A DNA stretch of 64,000 nucleotides from Nocardia suismassiliense. GTDB taxonomy: Bacteria > Actinomycetota > Actinomycetes > Mycobacteriales > Mycobacteriaceae. The notes below the pieces were generated by a model, which was not told where the DNA came from, made no database searches, and was given only the letters and a program-made list of their open reading frames with translations. Location: positions 5,907,807 to 5,971,806 of the forward strand of contig NZ_LT985361.1 in assembly GCF_900269665.1 (NCBI RefSeq), given 5' to 3'. How positions within the stretch are numbered: the stretch's first letter is position 1; each line of letters opens with the position of its first letter. Of this stretch, positions 38,519 to 47,441 are shown piece by piece. A program made the translations under genes and the position numbers.

Positions 38519-38929
38519 ATGGACGAGACCATCACCGGCACCGAGGTCGCGCAGGACAGCGCGTCCTTCGGCGGCCCCACCTCTGCCGATGGCACTACAG
38601 CTCCAGCTGAGGGAACTGACGTCGACCTCGCCGCAGAGTTTCTGCGCCGCCAGGGCTTCACCATCGTCGCGACGTCGTGGATATGCCGATATGGCGTGCT
38701 GGACGTGATCGCGCAAGACAAGGGGTACACGGTGTTCGTCCGCGTCGCCGATGCCTCGCTACCACCCCGGTGCTGGCCGTTCGCCATGCATCAGCGACTT
38801 CGCCGTCTTGCTTTGCTCTGGCTGGCCGAGCAGCACGATCCGGTGTGGCAGTTGCGCTTCGACGCCATCACCGTCGACAGGCCCGAGGACCAAGCCCCTG
38901 TCCTCACCCATCACCTGGCGGTGTGCTGA
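38519..38929 (+). CDS. YraN/UPF0102-like protein with altered active site
   Basis: The ATG at 38519 follows GGGAGG. After a low-complexity N-terminus (~35 residues), the domain reads AAEFLRRQGFTIVATSWICRY, GVLDVIAQD and VFVRVAD. This follows the UPF0102 order, but the nuclease-like GEIDLIA and EVK motifs are GVLD and RVA. A nuclease function is therefore probably lost. The stop overlaps the ComM-like start, as on actinobacterial chromosomes, where the YraN and ComM genes are neighbours. Confidence 0.65.
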   Translation: MDETITGTEVAQDSASFGGPTSADGTTAPAEGTDVDLAAEFLRRQGFTIVATSWICRYGVLDVIAQDKGYTVFVRVADASLPPRCWPFAMHQRLRRLALLWLAEQHDPVWQLRFDAITVDRPEDQAPVLTHHLAVC

Positions 38930-40431
38930 TGACGATCGGAGTCGCCCGTTTCGTCGTGGTCGCCGGTGTCAGTGGCCATGTCGTCGAGATGCATGCCGAT
39001 CTCGGTCACGGTTTGCCCTCGGTGACGGTGATCGGTGATGAGCTGTTGGCCGAGTCGCGTGATCGCGTGCGCGCGGCGATCGCCAATTCCGGTGAGCAGT
39101 GGCCCGATGCCCGGCTCGTCGTGGCGTCCTCGGTCCCAGTGACTGGTGGGGGTGGCGGGCATGATGTGGCGTTGGCGGTGGCGGTGCTGGCTGCGTCCGG
39201 GGCGATCCCCGCCCAAACCGATTCCGGGACAGTGTTCATCGGTGGCCTGTGCCTCGACGGGCGACTGCAAGGCGAGCGCGCGATCCTGCCCGCTGTCCTC
39301 GCCGCCCGCGAGAATCACTATCGCAGCATCGTCGTACCCGAACCGGCGTTGGCGCAGCTGGGGCTCGTCGAGGGCATCGATATCGTCGGTGCCGCGGACC
39401 TGCGTGCGGTGCTGGGATGGCTGCGCCAGCAACAGCCGTTACCCGGACCCGACCGCGCTGAGTTCGAATACCCGCCCCCGGCAACCGATCTGGCCAACCT
39501 CGTCGGCCGCCCATACGCCAAGTGGGCGCTGGAAGTCGCCGCCGCCGGGGGTCATCACCTCGCGATCGTGGGCCGGCCGGGCTCGGGCAAGACGCTGCTG
39601 GCGCAATGCCTGCCGGGAATCCTGCCGCCCTTGACCGACACCCAGGCACTCGACGTCGCGGCCATCGCCTCGGCCGCCGGTGATCTCGGCCGCCACTCTG
39701 CGTCGCGGATGCCGCCGCTTGTCACGCCGCATCACTCCACCTCCACGGCGGCCATGCTCGGCGGCGGGTCACGCGCGGTGTTGCCCGGTGTGGTCTCCCG
39801 TGCCCATCACGGTGTGCTGTTTCTCGACGAGGTCACCGAACTGAGCTCGCGGGTGCGCGAAGCCTTGCGGGTGCCCCTCGATGAAGGCCGGGTCCGTATC
39901 GGCAGGTTGGGATCGACGGTGAGTTATCCGGCCCGGTTCCAGCTGATCGTTGCCGCGAGTGTGTGCCCGTGTTCGGCGGTGCACGAGGGTGATTGTGTCT
40001 GTTCCCCGCAGGCCCGTCTGCGCTATCTCAGCCGGTTTGCCGAGCCGTGGACCGATTTGCTCGACATCTGGGTTGATCTGTCCCCCAAGGTATCCCAGCT
40101 CGATACCGCGGTCGGGGAAACCAGCGTGGTCGTGCGCGGCCGGGTCGCCGCGGCCCGTGCCGCCGCCGCACAGCGGTGGCAAGAACACGGCTGTCTCATC
40201 AACGCCGACGTACCCGCAGATGTTCTGCGCCAGCAGTTCCGGCTTGCGCCATCCATCCTCGCCCCCATCCAAACCGCGGTGCGGACCGGTCGTCTTTCGG
40301 CACGAGGCGCGGACCGTGTCCTTCGTCTGGCGTGGACGTTGTGTGACCTGCGTGCCGGTGCCACCCCCAACGAGCAGGACATCGATGACGCGCTGATGCT
40401 GCGTCAACGCCCGCCACTGTCACATCGGTGA
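38929..40431 (+). CDS. ComM/YifB-like Mg-chelatase-type AAA+ ATPase
   Basis: The start ATG (38929) overlaps the previous stop. The 500-residue protein has an N-terminal Lon-like/ChlI fold (PSVTVIGDELLAESRDRVR), the Walker A GRPGSGKT near residue 218, Walker B GVLFLDEVTEL near 303, and a C-terminal helical domain. ComM drives branch migration in homologous recombination during natural transformation. The YraN-ComM pair here is part of a mobile element and probably aids recombination of incoming DNA. Confidence 0.85.
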   Translation: MTIGVARFVVVAGVSGHVVEMHADLGHGLPSVTVIGDELLAESRDRVRAAIANSGEQWPDARLVVASSVPVTGGGGGHDVALAVAVLAASGAIPAQTDSGTVFIGGLCLDGRLQGERAILPAVLAARENHYRSIVVPEPALAQLGLVEGIDIVGAADLRAVLGWLRQQQPLPGPDRAEFEYPPPATDLANLVGRPYAKWALEVAAAGGHHLAIVGRPGSGKTLLAQCLPGILPPLTDTQALDVAAIASAAGDLGRHSASRMPPLVTPHHSTSTAAMLGGGSRAVLPGVVSRAHHGVLFLDEVTELSSRVREALRVPLDEGRVRIGRLGSTVSYPARFQLIVAASVCPCSAVHEGDCVCSPQARLRYLSRFAEPWTDLLDIWVDLSPKVSQLDTAVGETSVVVRGRVAAARAAAAQRWQEHGCLINADVPADVLRQQFRLAPSILAPIQTAVRTGRLSARGADRVLRLAWTLCDLRAGATPNEQDIDDALMLRQRPPLSHR

Positions 40432-40573
40432 ACGCCGACTGCGATTCGCCGGCGTGGCCTCACACACCGACGCCTCAGCTTGCTGGTGTTGCCGCCTGGA
40501 CGACTGGTCATCACTGGTCGATGCATCCGAATCCCTTTGGGCTCTAATGCCCACCGATTACAGGAGGTTTGTC

Positions 40574-40789
40574 ATGGCTGAGACCATCACCCGTGCCGAG
40601 TTCGAACTCGCCGAACACCTCGGGGCCGCGGGCCCGACGACCGTGCTGGGCGAGGACACGATGACGCGGTGGCGCGCCCAGCATCCGGACTGGAACGGCA
40701 AGCACTGGACCTACACCGACCCCGACGCCCACGGCGCGCGCCATCTGCGCCCGATCAACGTCGCCGCGCGCCCGAAATCTTCGCCCTAA
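40574..40789 (+). CDS. Hypothetical protein, 71 residues
   Basis: The ATG at 40574 has AGGAGG upstream. The product (MAETITRAEFELAEHLGAAG) ends RPINVAARPKSS and carries WRAQHPDWNGKHWTYTD, a compact Trp-rich pattern. No family was recognised. Confidence 0.6.
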   Translation: MAETITRAEFELAEHLGAAGPTTVLGEDTMTRWRAQHPDWNGKHWTYTDPDAHGARHLRPINVAARPKSSP

Positions 40790-40857
40790 CCCCCATTCGG
40801 CATCCGCGCCCTTCTTGCGCGGTTGATGCCGTCAACGACCCCACTCACATCCCGGCC

Positions 40858-40896
40858 AGGCAGGCCGGACAGCCCAACCGCTGTCCGGGCCTGCCT
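40858..40896 (+). terminator. GC-rich hairpin before the ParB-domain gene
   Basis: AGGCAGGCC-GGACAG (40858-40872) pairs with CTGTCC-GGGCCTGCCT (40881-40896) with one bulged base, followed by GTTT. It ends 25 bases before the ATG, so it could attenuate or end transcription. Confidence 0.55.
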
Positions 40897-40920
40897 GTTT
40901 CACGAGAGGAGACCGTTTCG

Positions 40921-42711
40921 ATGCCCAACGACACCGCCACACCCACCGCAGTCATAGAGCTGGATACCTCAAGCGACCTGGACGCCGCCGCGGACACGAC
41001 CGAGGCTCGGCCCGAGGCCGACAGCGAAGGCGCGCCGGTTCCCAGTAAAGCCGGTGTGCTCGAGGACAAGCACCCGGCGGAGTTGATCGTCGGCGACAAT
41101 GTGCGCGAGAACTTCCGCCTCGAGGATTACCCCGAGTACACCGAGTCGATCCGTGAACACGGTGTGAAGGAACCGATCTGGGCGATTCGGATGCCCGATG
41201 GCCGCCTGGTGGTGCGCAACGGCCAGGTCCGCACGTTGACGGCCCTGGCGTTCGAGCAGGAATCGGTGCCGGTGCGGATCACCGACTTCGACCCCACCGT
41301 CGATGCGAAGGAAGCCGAGATCCTTCGGGTCTTCGACCAGATCACCACCAACCGCTATGTCCCACTCACCGAAGGCGACATCGCTGGCGGGATCGCGCTG
41401 GCGCTCGAATTGGGTGCCTCCCCGACCCGGATCGGGAAAGCACTCCAGAGGAAACGCGCGGACGTCAATCTCGCCGGAAAGATCGGTGCCTCCCGCACCG
41501 CGCGGGGTCTCATCGATAGCAGGCAGCTCGATTTCGAGCAGGCCGCGATCCTGGCCGAGTACGAAATCCTCGGCGACACCGACGCGGTCCAGGAACTGCT
41601 CAACGTGGCTCGCGGGCACTTCCACTACACCGCCAAACGCATCGCCGCCGACCGCGAAGAGCAGCGCGCCTTCCTCACCGCCGCGCTGCCTTACGCCGAA
41701 CTCGGGTGTGGTGTGCTCACCGGTGATCATCCCGAGGTCGCCGACGGGCCAGAGCTCGTGCCCGCGACCGACATCCTCGATGGCGACGGCGCGGCCATCG
41801 GCCGCGAGCACATCCGGGCCGACCCCGAAGCCTGGCTGGTGTGGCTCGAACTCGATGAGCACCAGGACGTCGTCGAACGTGACACCGGGGCCATTGTCGA
41901 CTCCTCCACAGTGGACTGGCAGACCGCAGGCAGCGCCGACCGCACCCCGCGCGAAGGGTTGCGTCACGCCGATGAGGTCGAACGCCGCGATCGCTGGCTC
42001 GTCGAGTTCTGGCTGCCGGCCGAACAACTCGACACCCGCGGATGGCGGCGAGGCTGCAAGGACACCGACGATCCCGTCGACGTCGACGTCGACGAAGCCG
42101 ACAACGCCGTGTCCGACGAGGCCAGCGCGCAGATGCGTGCCGCGGCCGAGGCCAAGGCCGCCGCCGAGAACCGTGAGGCCGAGCGGCAAGCCCGCCGACG
42201 CGTGCGCGAACTCAACAAGCAAGGCGAGGCCGCCAAAGAGACACGCGTGGAGTTCCTTGTCCTGTACCTCAAGCGCAAAACCGCACCGCCCAACGCGTGG
42301 AAGTTCATCGCCCAAGCGCTGGCGACCAACTCGACCTTGCTCGGGGAGTCCTACGCATTGGAGAACGCGTTCAAGTTGCTGGGACTCGACGGCGGCAGCT
42401 GGCGCCGTCACGAGCTGCTCGAGGCGATCGAGTCGGCCAAACCGCCGCGCTGCCTGGTGATCGTGCTGGCGCTGGTGCTCGGAGCCTACGAGAAGCGCAC
42501 CGGCCGCGACTGCTGGCGCTTCACTGACAAAGGCGTCGAGCACTACATGCGCTTCCTCACCGAGATCGGCCACCAGCTCTCCCCGGTCGAACGCGTCGCA
42601 GCCGGCGAACTCGACTACAAAACCATCGACCTCGAAAACCCCGTCCAGACCATCGACCTGGACCAGGCCGCCGAACCGAACGAGGCCACCGATCTCGCAC
42701 AGGCCGCCTAG
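40921..42711 (+). CDS. ParB N-terminal domain protein
   Basis: The ATG at 40921 has GAGGAG upstream; the open frame from 40669 is not coding before this. The product has 596 residues. Residues ~60-120 form a ParB/sulfiredoxin-like domain (VGDNVRENFRLEDYPEYTES, IREHGVKEPIWAI, VVRNGQVRTLTAL in place of GERRYRA). It continues with a helix-turn-helix-like region, then an Ala/Glu/Arg-rich helical stretch near 420 and a C-terminal helical domain. It binds DNA or nucleotide by family. No ParA is adjacent, so partition is not proven; many plasmid ParB-like proteins are regulators or nucleases. Confidence 0.8.
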   Translation: MPNDTATPTAVIELDTSSDLDAAADTTEARPEADSEGAPVPSKAGVLEDKHPAELIVGDNVRENFRLEDYPEYTESIREHGVKEPIWAIRMPDGRLVVRNGQVRTLTALAFEQESVPVRITDFDPTVDAKEAEILRVFDQITTNRYVPLTEGDIAGGIALALELGASPTRIGKALQRKRADVNLAGKIGASRTARGLIDSRQLDFEQAAILAEYEILGDTDAVQELLNVARGHFHYTAKRIAADREEQRAFLTAALPYAELGCGVLTGDHPEVADGPELVPATDILDGDGAAIGREHIRADPEAWLVWLELDEHQDVVERDTGAIVDSSTVDWQTAGSADRTPREGLRHADEVERRDRWLVEFWLPAEQLDTRGWRRGCKDTDDPVDVDVDEADNAVSDEASAQMRAAAEAKAAAENREAERQARRRVRELNKQGEAAKETRVEFLVLYLKRKTAPPNAWKFIAQALATNSTLLGESYALENAFKLLGLDGGSWRRHELLEAIESAKPPRCLVIVLALVLGAYEKRTGRDCWRFTDKGVEHYMRFLTEIGHQLSPVERVAAGELDYKTIDLENPVQTIDLDQAAEPNEATDLAQAA

Positions 42712-42774
42712 CCGACACCCCAGAACGAGGGCTGCTGCGGCCAAGGTTGTTGCCGCCCACGGCTTCACGGTCAG

Positions 42775-42816
42775 CCTGCGGGCCGCCGTTCGTCTACCGA
42801 CGTGGCGGCCCGCAGG
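42775..42816 (+). terminator. 13-bp perfect hairpin after the ParB-domain gene
   Basis: CCTGCGGGCCGCC (42775-42787) pairs with GGCGGCCCGCAGG (42804-42816), with a 16-base loop that itself contains CGTC/GACG. No T-run follows. It lies between the ParB-like stop and the next ribosome site. Confidence 0.6.
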
Positions 42817-42842
42817 TCGTCTCGTCGGAGACAGGAGAGCTG

Positions 42843-43181
42843 ATGAACATCACCGAACACCCGGTCATCGACGGCCTCACCCAGACCGCCCGCGGATATC
42901 GCGTACGGGCGTTGTGTCTGGTCGATGACCAACCCGCCGACATCGTCGTCAACATCGACACCATCTGCCCGTCGCGGTCGCGCTACCGGGTCGATCTGTT
43001 CGACCAGATGCGACTGGGCTGGACCCCGGTGCTGCGTGCTGGTGCCGAAGACTTCGCGCCCCCGCTCGATACTGACCCGGACGAGCGCACCGTCGCGGCA
43101 TGCCAATCCCTGGTCGACCGTCTTCACGACACCGCCGAGTGGATCGTGCGCACCGCACGCGACCTCGGCCCCCGGTGGTAG
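42843..43181 (+). CDS. Hypothetical protein, 112 residues
   Basis: The ATG at 42843 follows AGGAGAGCTG. The product (MNITEHPVIDGLTQTARGY) is a small mixed alpha/beta protein with RYRVDLFDQMRLGWTPVL. No family was recognised. It lies ten bases before the Prim-Pol start. Confidence 0.6.
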   Translation: MNITEHPVIDGLTQTARGYRVRALCLVDDQPADIVVNIDTICPSRSRYRVDLFDQMRLGWTPVLRAGAEDFAPPLDTDPDERTVAACQSLVDRLHDTAEWIVRTARDLGPRW

Positions 43182-43190
43182 GCGCTGGCG

Positions 43191-44069
43191 ATGACCCTCA
43201 CGACACCACTCGCCGACCGCACCGCTGTCGAGTCACCACTGTCGGCGGCCCTCGCCGCCGCCGAACGAGGGTGGTCGGTGTTCCCGCTCAGCCCCGGGCG
43301 CAAGAAGCCCCCGATCTTCAAGAACTGGCCCGAGCACGCGAGCACCGACCCTCAGCGCATCCACCGGTGGTGGTCGTGGAACCCCCGGTTCAACGTCGCG
43401 ATCGCGACCGGACTCAGCCAGCTCCACGTCATCGATCTCGACGCCACACACCTACGACCCCCGGCCCGGTGTTTCGACGATGCCCTCGCGACGCTGTCGA
43501 ACCACCTGTCCGAGCCCGCGCCGAGCACCTTGACCATCGCCTCCCCGCACGGCTGGCATCTGTACTACACCGCACCGAGCCAGCCCGAGTTGTCGTGCAC
43601 CGTCGGACGCATCGGGCAAGGAATCGACTCCCGAGGCCACGGCGGCTATGTCGTCGCTCCGGGATCGATCACCGCTGACGGTGCCTACCGCGTCATAGAC
43701 GACCTGCCCGTCGCCGACCTGCCGACGGCATTGGTGGCCCTGCTGCGGCCGCCGCCCCTGCGACCCCCGCACCAGTTGACGCAACGGCCCGAGCATCTCG
43801 ATGCCTATCTTGCTGCCGTCCTCGACCGCGTCACCCACCCCCCGCCGAACACCCGCAACATCACCGTATTCCGCGCCGCATTTACTCTCGGCCGACTCGT
43901 GGCCGGCGGCGCACTCGACGAACACCACACCCGCACCATGCTCACCGCCGCCGCGGCCGCGCACATCGGCGTCGACGGATTCAGCGCCGCCGAGCTCGAC
44001 CGCGCCATCAGCAACGGATTCCGTTACGGCGCTCAGCATCCCCGTCAAATTGGGAGGAATTGCATCTGA
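43191..44069 (+). CDS. Prim-Pol (bifunctional DNA primase/polymerase N-terminal domain)
   Basis: The ATG at 43191 encodes 292 residues. The N-terminal half matches the archaeo-eukaryotic primase fold: GWSVFPLSPGRKKPPIFKNW, NVAIATGLSQLHVIDLDAT with the metal-binding DLD (about 83-85), SPHGWHLYY near 118, and GIDSRGHGGYVVAPGS near 144. The C-terminus is a helical region without a helicase, so it is a stand-alone primase. Such genes prime replication of plasmids and integrative elements. No helicase partner is adjacent. Confidence 0.85.
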   Translation: MTLTTPLADRTAVESPLSAALAAAERGWSVFPLSPGRKKPPIFKNWPEHASTDPQRIHRWWSWNPRFNVAIATGLSQLHVIDLDATHLRPPARCFDDALATLSNHLSEPAPSTLTIASPHGWHLYYTAPSQPELSCTVGRIGQGIDSRGHGGYVVAPGSITADGAYRVIDDLPVADLPTALVALLRPPPLRPPHQLTQRPEHLDAYLAAVLDRVTHPPPNTRNITVFRAAFTLGRLVAGGALDEHHTRTMLTAAAAAHIGVDGFSAAELDRAISNGFRYGAQHPRQIGRNCI

Positions 44070-44281
44070 TACAACAGTGCGCAATTTTACGGTTCCGACA
44101 CGTGACATGCGGCATCACCGGATTTTCGCGGCGAGTGCTGCGCGATCAATTGGTTAGAAGGTGGGAGGACGCGGCTTCCGATCCTGCCCTTCTTCCCACC
44201 TTTCGGGCTGCCGACCGCATGAGCCTCCCCGCGCAAGGTCTTCAGGTCGACCATTTTCGGCCGCACTCTCGTGAATGTCGG

Positions 44282-45421
44282 TCAGCCAGTCAGTCCGGTC
44301 AAAATCTGTCCCCAGGCTTCCATAGCTTTGGCAACCTCGGGGCCAGACATGGCCGCATTTCTGAAGGAGGCAAGTATTGAGCGAACGACACCGCGCCTGC
44401 GCTCCCCAAGCGGCGCTTGGGCCTCGTCGGCGAGCAACTCCAGGTTATCGAGCAGATCTCTACGAAGCTCTTCATCCCCGTGCGTGTCTGCCACGATCGC
44501 TTCTTCGAAAGCTTTGAGCGCCTTACCGATTTCGACATCGCCCTGCTGCATTATTCCAGCGACGGTTGAGTTGATATTGTCTATTTTCATTGCCGCTTGC
44601 CCATAAACTGGCCCGTTGAAAACTTGCGAATAAGCTGGCTCACCGACGACTCTATCGCGGGCCTCATCGTAATCATTCATAATTTCTTGTATCTCCGTAA
44701 TATAATTAACACCAAGAGAAACGCAAGCCCGCGTGATGGACATAGTGCGTTCAGCGACTGGGCTCAGCCCCGCGTTCCAGCCGTGAGTAAGATACTCAAA
44801 GTCGGCCGGTGGGCTAATTCCTGCATCGGGGGAGTTCGCAATCACAATCAGGCTACGTAGGAGGCCAGCGCTCTCGCGAACCCACGATTCAACCTCGTCT
44901 TCAGGCTCAAAGCCCGGAAGAGTCGGGACATCTTGAGCAGCCATGAACTCGATCTTGTCCATGATAAAACGACCCCGAGAGGCTAGCTCTGCAAGATGCT
45001 TTGAGTAGACGTGACAAGCGATACCGTGCTGCAATCTGAAATATCGGGGAGGTTTCTTCCATACCCGAACTGCGTCGATCAGCAAGTGGTAACGCTGCTC
45101 ATCTCGAATTTCCTCAATAGCTCTTACCACTTGCGCGACCATCCAGGAGGCAGGAGTCGGCACATCTACCGATATCTCCTCATAGAAGTCAATCCATTGT
45201 TGCTGAACAGGCAATCCCTTCAGTTGGGATTGCAAATCTTCGTGGACACTGTCGAGCCAATCTCTATGCTCATCGTCCCAAATTAGATCCTCAGATTGAT
45301 ATTCCAACTCCTGTTCAAACTGACGCGCGCGGGCAATTAGGCGATCGAGGACTTCCGACAACCGCAACACCAGCACGGCCTGGTGTGTTTGAAGTGAGCT
45401 CAGCGCCACCAACGTGTCCAC
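44282..45421 (-). CDS. Hypothetical protein of atypical composition, possible defence gene
   Basis: A 379-residue protein on the opposite strand to its neighbours, with clearly lower GC (about half) and different codon use. The first ~270 residues are helical (WMVAQVVRAIEEIRDEQRY, ACHVYSKHLAELASRGRF). After FNGPVYGQAAMKIDNINSTV, a linker type seen in many proteins of defence and NTPase systems, a second helical domain runs to the end. No catalytic motif is visible. The GTG start at 45421 is uncertain. It probably entered separately; a defence role is a guess from context and the linker. Confidence 0.5.
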   Translation of the reverse strand: MDTLVALSSLQTHQAVLVLRLSEVLDRLIARARQFEQELEYQSEDLIWDDEHRDWLDSVHEDLQSQLKGLPVQQQWIDFYEEISVDVPTPASWMVAQVVRAIEEIRDEQRYHLLIDAVRVWKKPPRYFRLQHGIACHVYSKHLAELASRGRFIMDKIEFMAAQDVPTLPGFEPEDEVESWVRESAGLLRSLIVIANSPDAGISPPADFEYLTHGWNAGLSPVAERTMSITRACVSLGVNYITEIQEIMNDYDEARDRVVGEPAYSQVFNGPVYGQAAMKIDNINSTVAGIMQQGDVEIGKALKAFEEAIVADTHGDEELRRDLLDNLELLADEAQAPLGERRRGVVRSILASFRNAAMSGPEVAKAMEAWGQILTGLTG

Positions 45422-45836
45422 TCCGCCATCGTGCTCCCAGATTCACTGCACCACAAGGCAAAGGTTTCACACAAACCGCCCAGTACTTGCATGTAAATCT
45501 CCGCTCCCCAAGAGAGGAACCGATCGGCAAGACCCAGCTGGCGTACCCCGGCGGCTCGCAAATGTATTGCACGACAACGTTATACGAGTGTATTGGCCTC
45601 ATGACTGGATGGACTGCCATTGGGGCAGGCCGCATCACGTGCAACTGCTTCGACCGTTGCCTCGCTCGTGATCCGCTCCGCCCCATCGAGTGTTGCCACC
45701 TACCGCCCGGCCCCGCGTGGCGACATACCACCCGATGCCCGAGCACACCAGTACAGCCACGTGGGAATAGCGCACTCACCGAATACCTGCCCTTCACCAG
45801 TGACTGCACCACTGAACCCGCAGTAAAGGACCCGCT
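45422..45836. other. Intergenic region, no convincing gene
   Basis: About 415 bases upstream of the low-GC gene, presumably containing its promoter. It has frames in both directions but no ribosome site or recognised content. Confidence 0.4.
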
Positions 45837-46127
45837 ATGCCCGACTACAGCGTCATCTGGCACATCGATCAACTCGACGCCGACACCCCTGTCGACGCCG
45901 CACACGAAGCGCTCAACATCCATCGCAATCCCGAGTCGATCGCCACCGTCTTCGAAGTCCACGACAGCAACGGTGCCCGCTATCGCATCGACCTCGACGG
46001 CCACCCACCTGTCCCAGTCGTCCTGCGCGCACCGTCGACGACACCCAGTCGCAGGCTCGCCGCCTGGTTCGCCGACCGGCTCATCGCATGGGCAGCTGTC
46101 CTCGACCACGCCCCGCGCGCTGCCTGA
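45837..46127 (+). CDS. Hypothetical protein, 96 residues
   Basis: The ATG at 45837 follows AAAGGAC. The product (MPDYSVIWHIDQLDADTPV) contains DAAHEALNIHRNPESIATVF, then RYRIDLDGH, an alpha/beta pattern seen in small element genes. No function was recognised. Confidence 0.55.
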   Translation: MPDYSVIWHIDQLDADTPVDAAHEALNIHRNPESIATVFEVHDSNGARYRIDLDGHPPVPVVLRAPSTTPSRRLAAWFADRLIAWAAVLDHAPRAA

Positions 46128-46164
46128 CCCCTGGCCCCTGTGCTCGCACCGTGAAAGGAACTCG

Positions 46165-46398
46165 ATGGATCCGGTCAAGTTGTGGTTCCGCCTGTCCGAG
46201 GTTGTTCCGATCGCCGAACATGCCGTCGCCGCCACCGGGCACACCCCGTCGTTGAGCCAGCAGCTCGACAACGAGCCCGCACAGCCGTCGTTGATGTGGG
46301 TCAGCCAAGAAATCCCCGCAGCGCCACGCCCGCACCTCGCCCACCGCGACGCACTGACAGTGGCTAGATCCGCATACCTGTGCCGGGTTCAGCGGTGA
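46165..46398 (+). CDS. Truncated paralogue of the 46796 protein, 77 residues
   Basis: The ATG at 46165 follows AAAGGAAC; the frame is open far upstream but without gene content. The product starts MDPVKLWFRLSEVVPIAEHA, closely matching MSSIELWFRLSEVAPLVEHA at 46796. Similarity runs through PSLMW and then ends in an unrelated Arg/Ala-rich tail, so the second half is lost. It overlaps the next gene by a few bases. Confidence 0.6.
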   Translation: MDPVKLWFRLSEVVPIAEHAVAATGHTPSLSQQLDNEPAQPSLMWVSQEIPAAPRPHLAHRDALTVARSAYLCRVQR

Positions 46399-46670
46399 GC
46401 CGACTCGAGCCGTTGCGGGGCGCCGCCGCGCAATGCGCCTACTGCGTCGGGCAACGCCGGGACCGGATGCCCGGTCACCGCAGCGAGTTGTTCGAGCTCA
46501 CCTGCCAGGAAATGCAGGACTGCCAACCCTTCACCGCGGCTGTCATCGCGTTCTTCCATCAGCAGTTCGACGCCTTACCAGCCCACGACAAAGTCCTGCA
46601 CGAGTTCGCCGCCAACACCCATCGCGCCTGGCACGTCCACACCAACACCACCTGTCACGCTCCGCGCTGA
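46395..46670 (+). CDS. Hypothetical protein, 91 residues
   Basis: The GTG at 46395 overlaps the preceding stop (GTGAGC), giving VSRLEPLRGAAAQCAYCVGQR; a GTG at 46380 is possible. A Cys-Ala-Tyr-Cys pair lies near residue 15 and another Cys pair in LTCQEMQDC, so it may bind a metal. It ends in NTTCHAPR. No family was recognised. Confidence 0.5.
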   Translation: MSRLEPLRGAAAQCAYCVGQRRDRMPGHRSELFELTCQEMQDCQPFTAAVIAFFHQQFDALPAHDKVLHEFAANTHRAWHVHTNTTCHAPR

Positions 46671-46795
46671 CCATCCGGGCATCGGCAGATCCAGCCGTCC
46701 AAGTCGAATCCGCTCTCGCCCCGCTCAACTCGCGGCGCGGCCTGCGGTTGGCATCGCGGCAATCAACCTTCGTCCTACTTTGAGGAGTTAGTTCT

Positions 46796-47242
46796 GTGAG
46801 TTCGATCGAGCTGTGGTTTCGTCTGAGTGAGGTCGCTCCCCTTGTCGAACACGCGATGTCGGCGTCCGAGCACACCAAATATCCCGACCCGGACGATGAT
46901 TCGCCCGCGGTGCCGTCGCTGATCTGGGCCAAGGACGACGGCACCTACTTGCTCAGCAACGGGCGGCCCCGCCTGCTCGCCGACCCCACGCAACCCGAGG
47001 GGAAGGCACAGGTCGCCTATGCTCAGGACTGGTTTCCTGGTACCGGCCCTGACATCGGCTGGACCCCGGTCGGTGGTGACGACTTCACCGAATACATCGA
47101 CCTCACCCAGGACATCGACGGCGACCGACTCGGCGATCTGATCCTCAAATGCGCCCAGCTCGATGGCTGGATGGTCCTCACCGTCAGGCCGAGGCAGTAC
47201 GAGATCTCGTTCAAACCATCGAATCCCAACTCGCACCGCTGA
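46796..47242 (+). CDS. Hypothetical protein, 148 residues
   Basis: The GTG at 46796 has GAGGAG upstream. The product (MSSIELWFRLSEVAPLVEHA) contains PSLIWAKDDGTYLLSNGRPR, a strand-rich pattern, and ends with a GWMVLTVRPRQYEISF strand pair. It is the complete version of the gene at 46165. The conserved LWFRLSEV opening suggests a small actinobacterial element family. No function was recognised. Confidence 0.6.
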   Translation: MSSIELWFRLSEVAPLVEHAMSASEHTKYPDPDDDSPAVPSLIWAKDDGTYLLSNGRPRLLADPTQPEGKAQVAYAQDWFPGTGPDIGWTPVGGDDFTEYIDLTQDIDGDRLGDLILKCAQLDGWMVLTVRPRQYEISFKPSNPNSHR

Positions 47243-47441
47243 CTCACTGCACCCTCCCATCGCATGCACATCGGCGTCCATCGGCTGCTCTGCGGCCGAG
47301 ACGCGACTGCGGTTGTCAGCTAGTTGCTCCGCTGCCGTCAAACCAGGTTCCGCACACGCCGTTTCGTACTGAGCAGCGCTCGACGTGTGACCGATCCCGC
47401 CGCAGACGCCCCACCACACACCACGATGAGAGGAACCGCTC

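Noticed and set aside
40969..42768. Long open frame (599 codons) antisense to the ParB-domain gene
   Set aside because: It is a shadow of high GC3 in the real gene; its translation is Val/Gly/Asp-rich with no domain, and it has no ribosome site.
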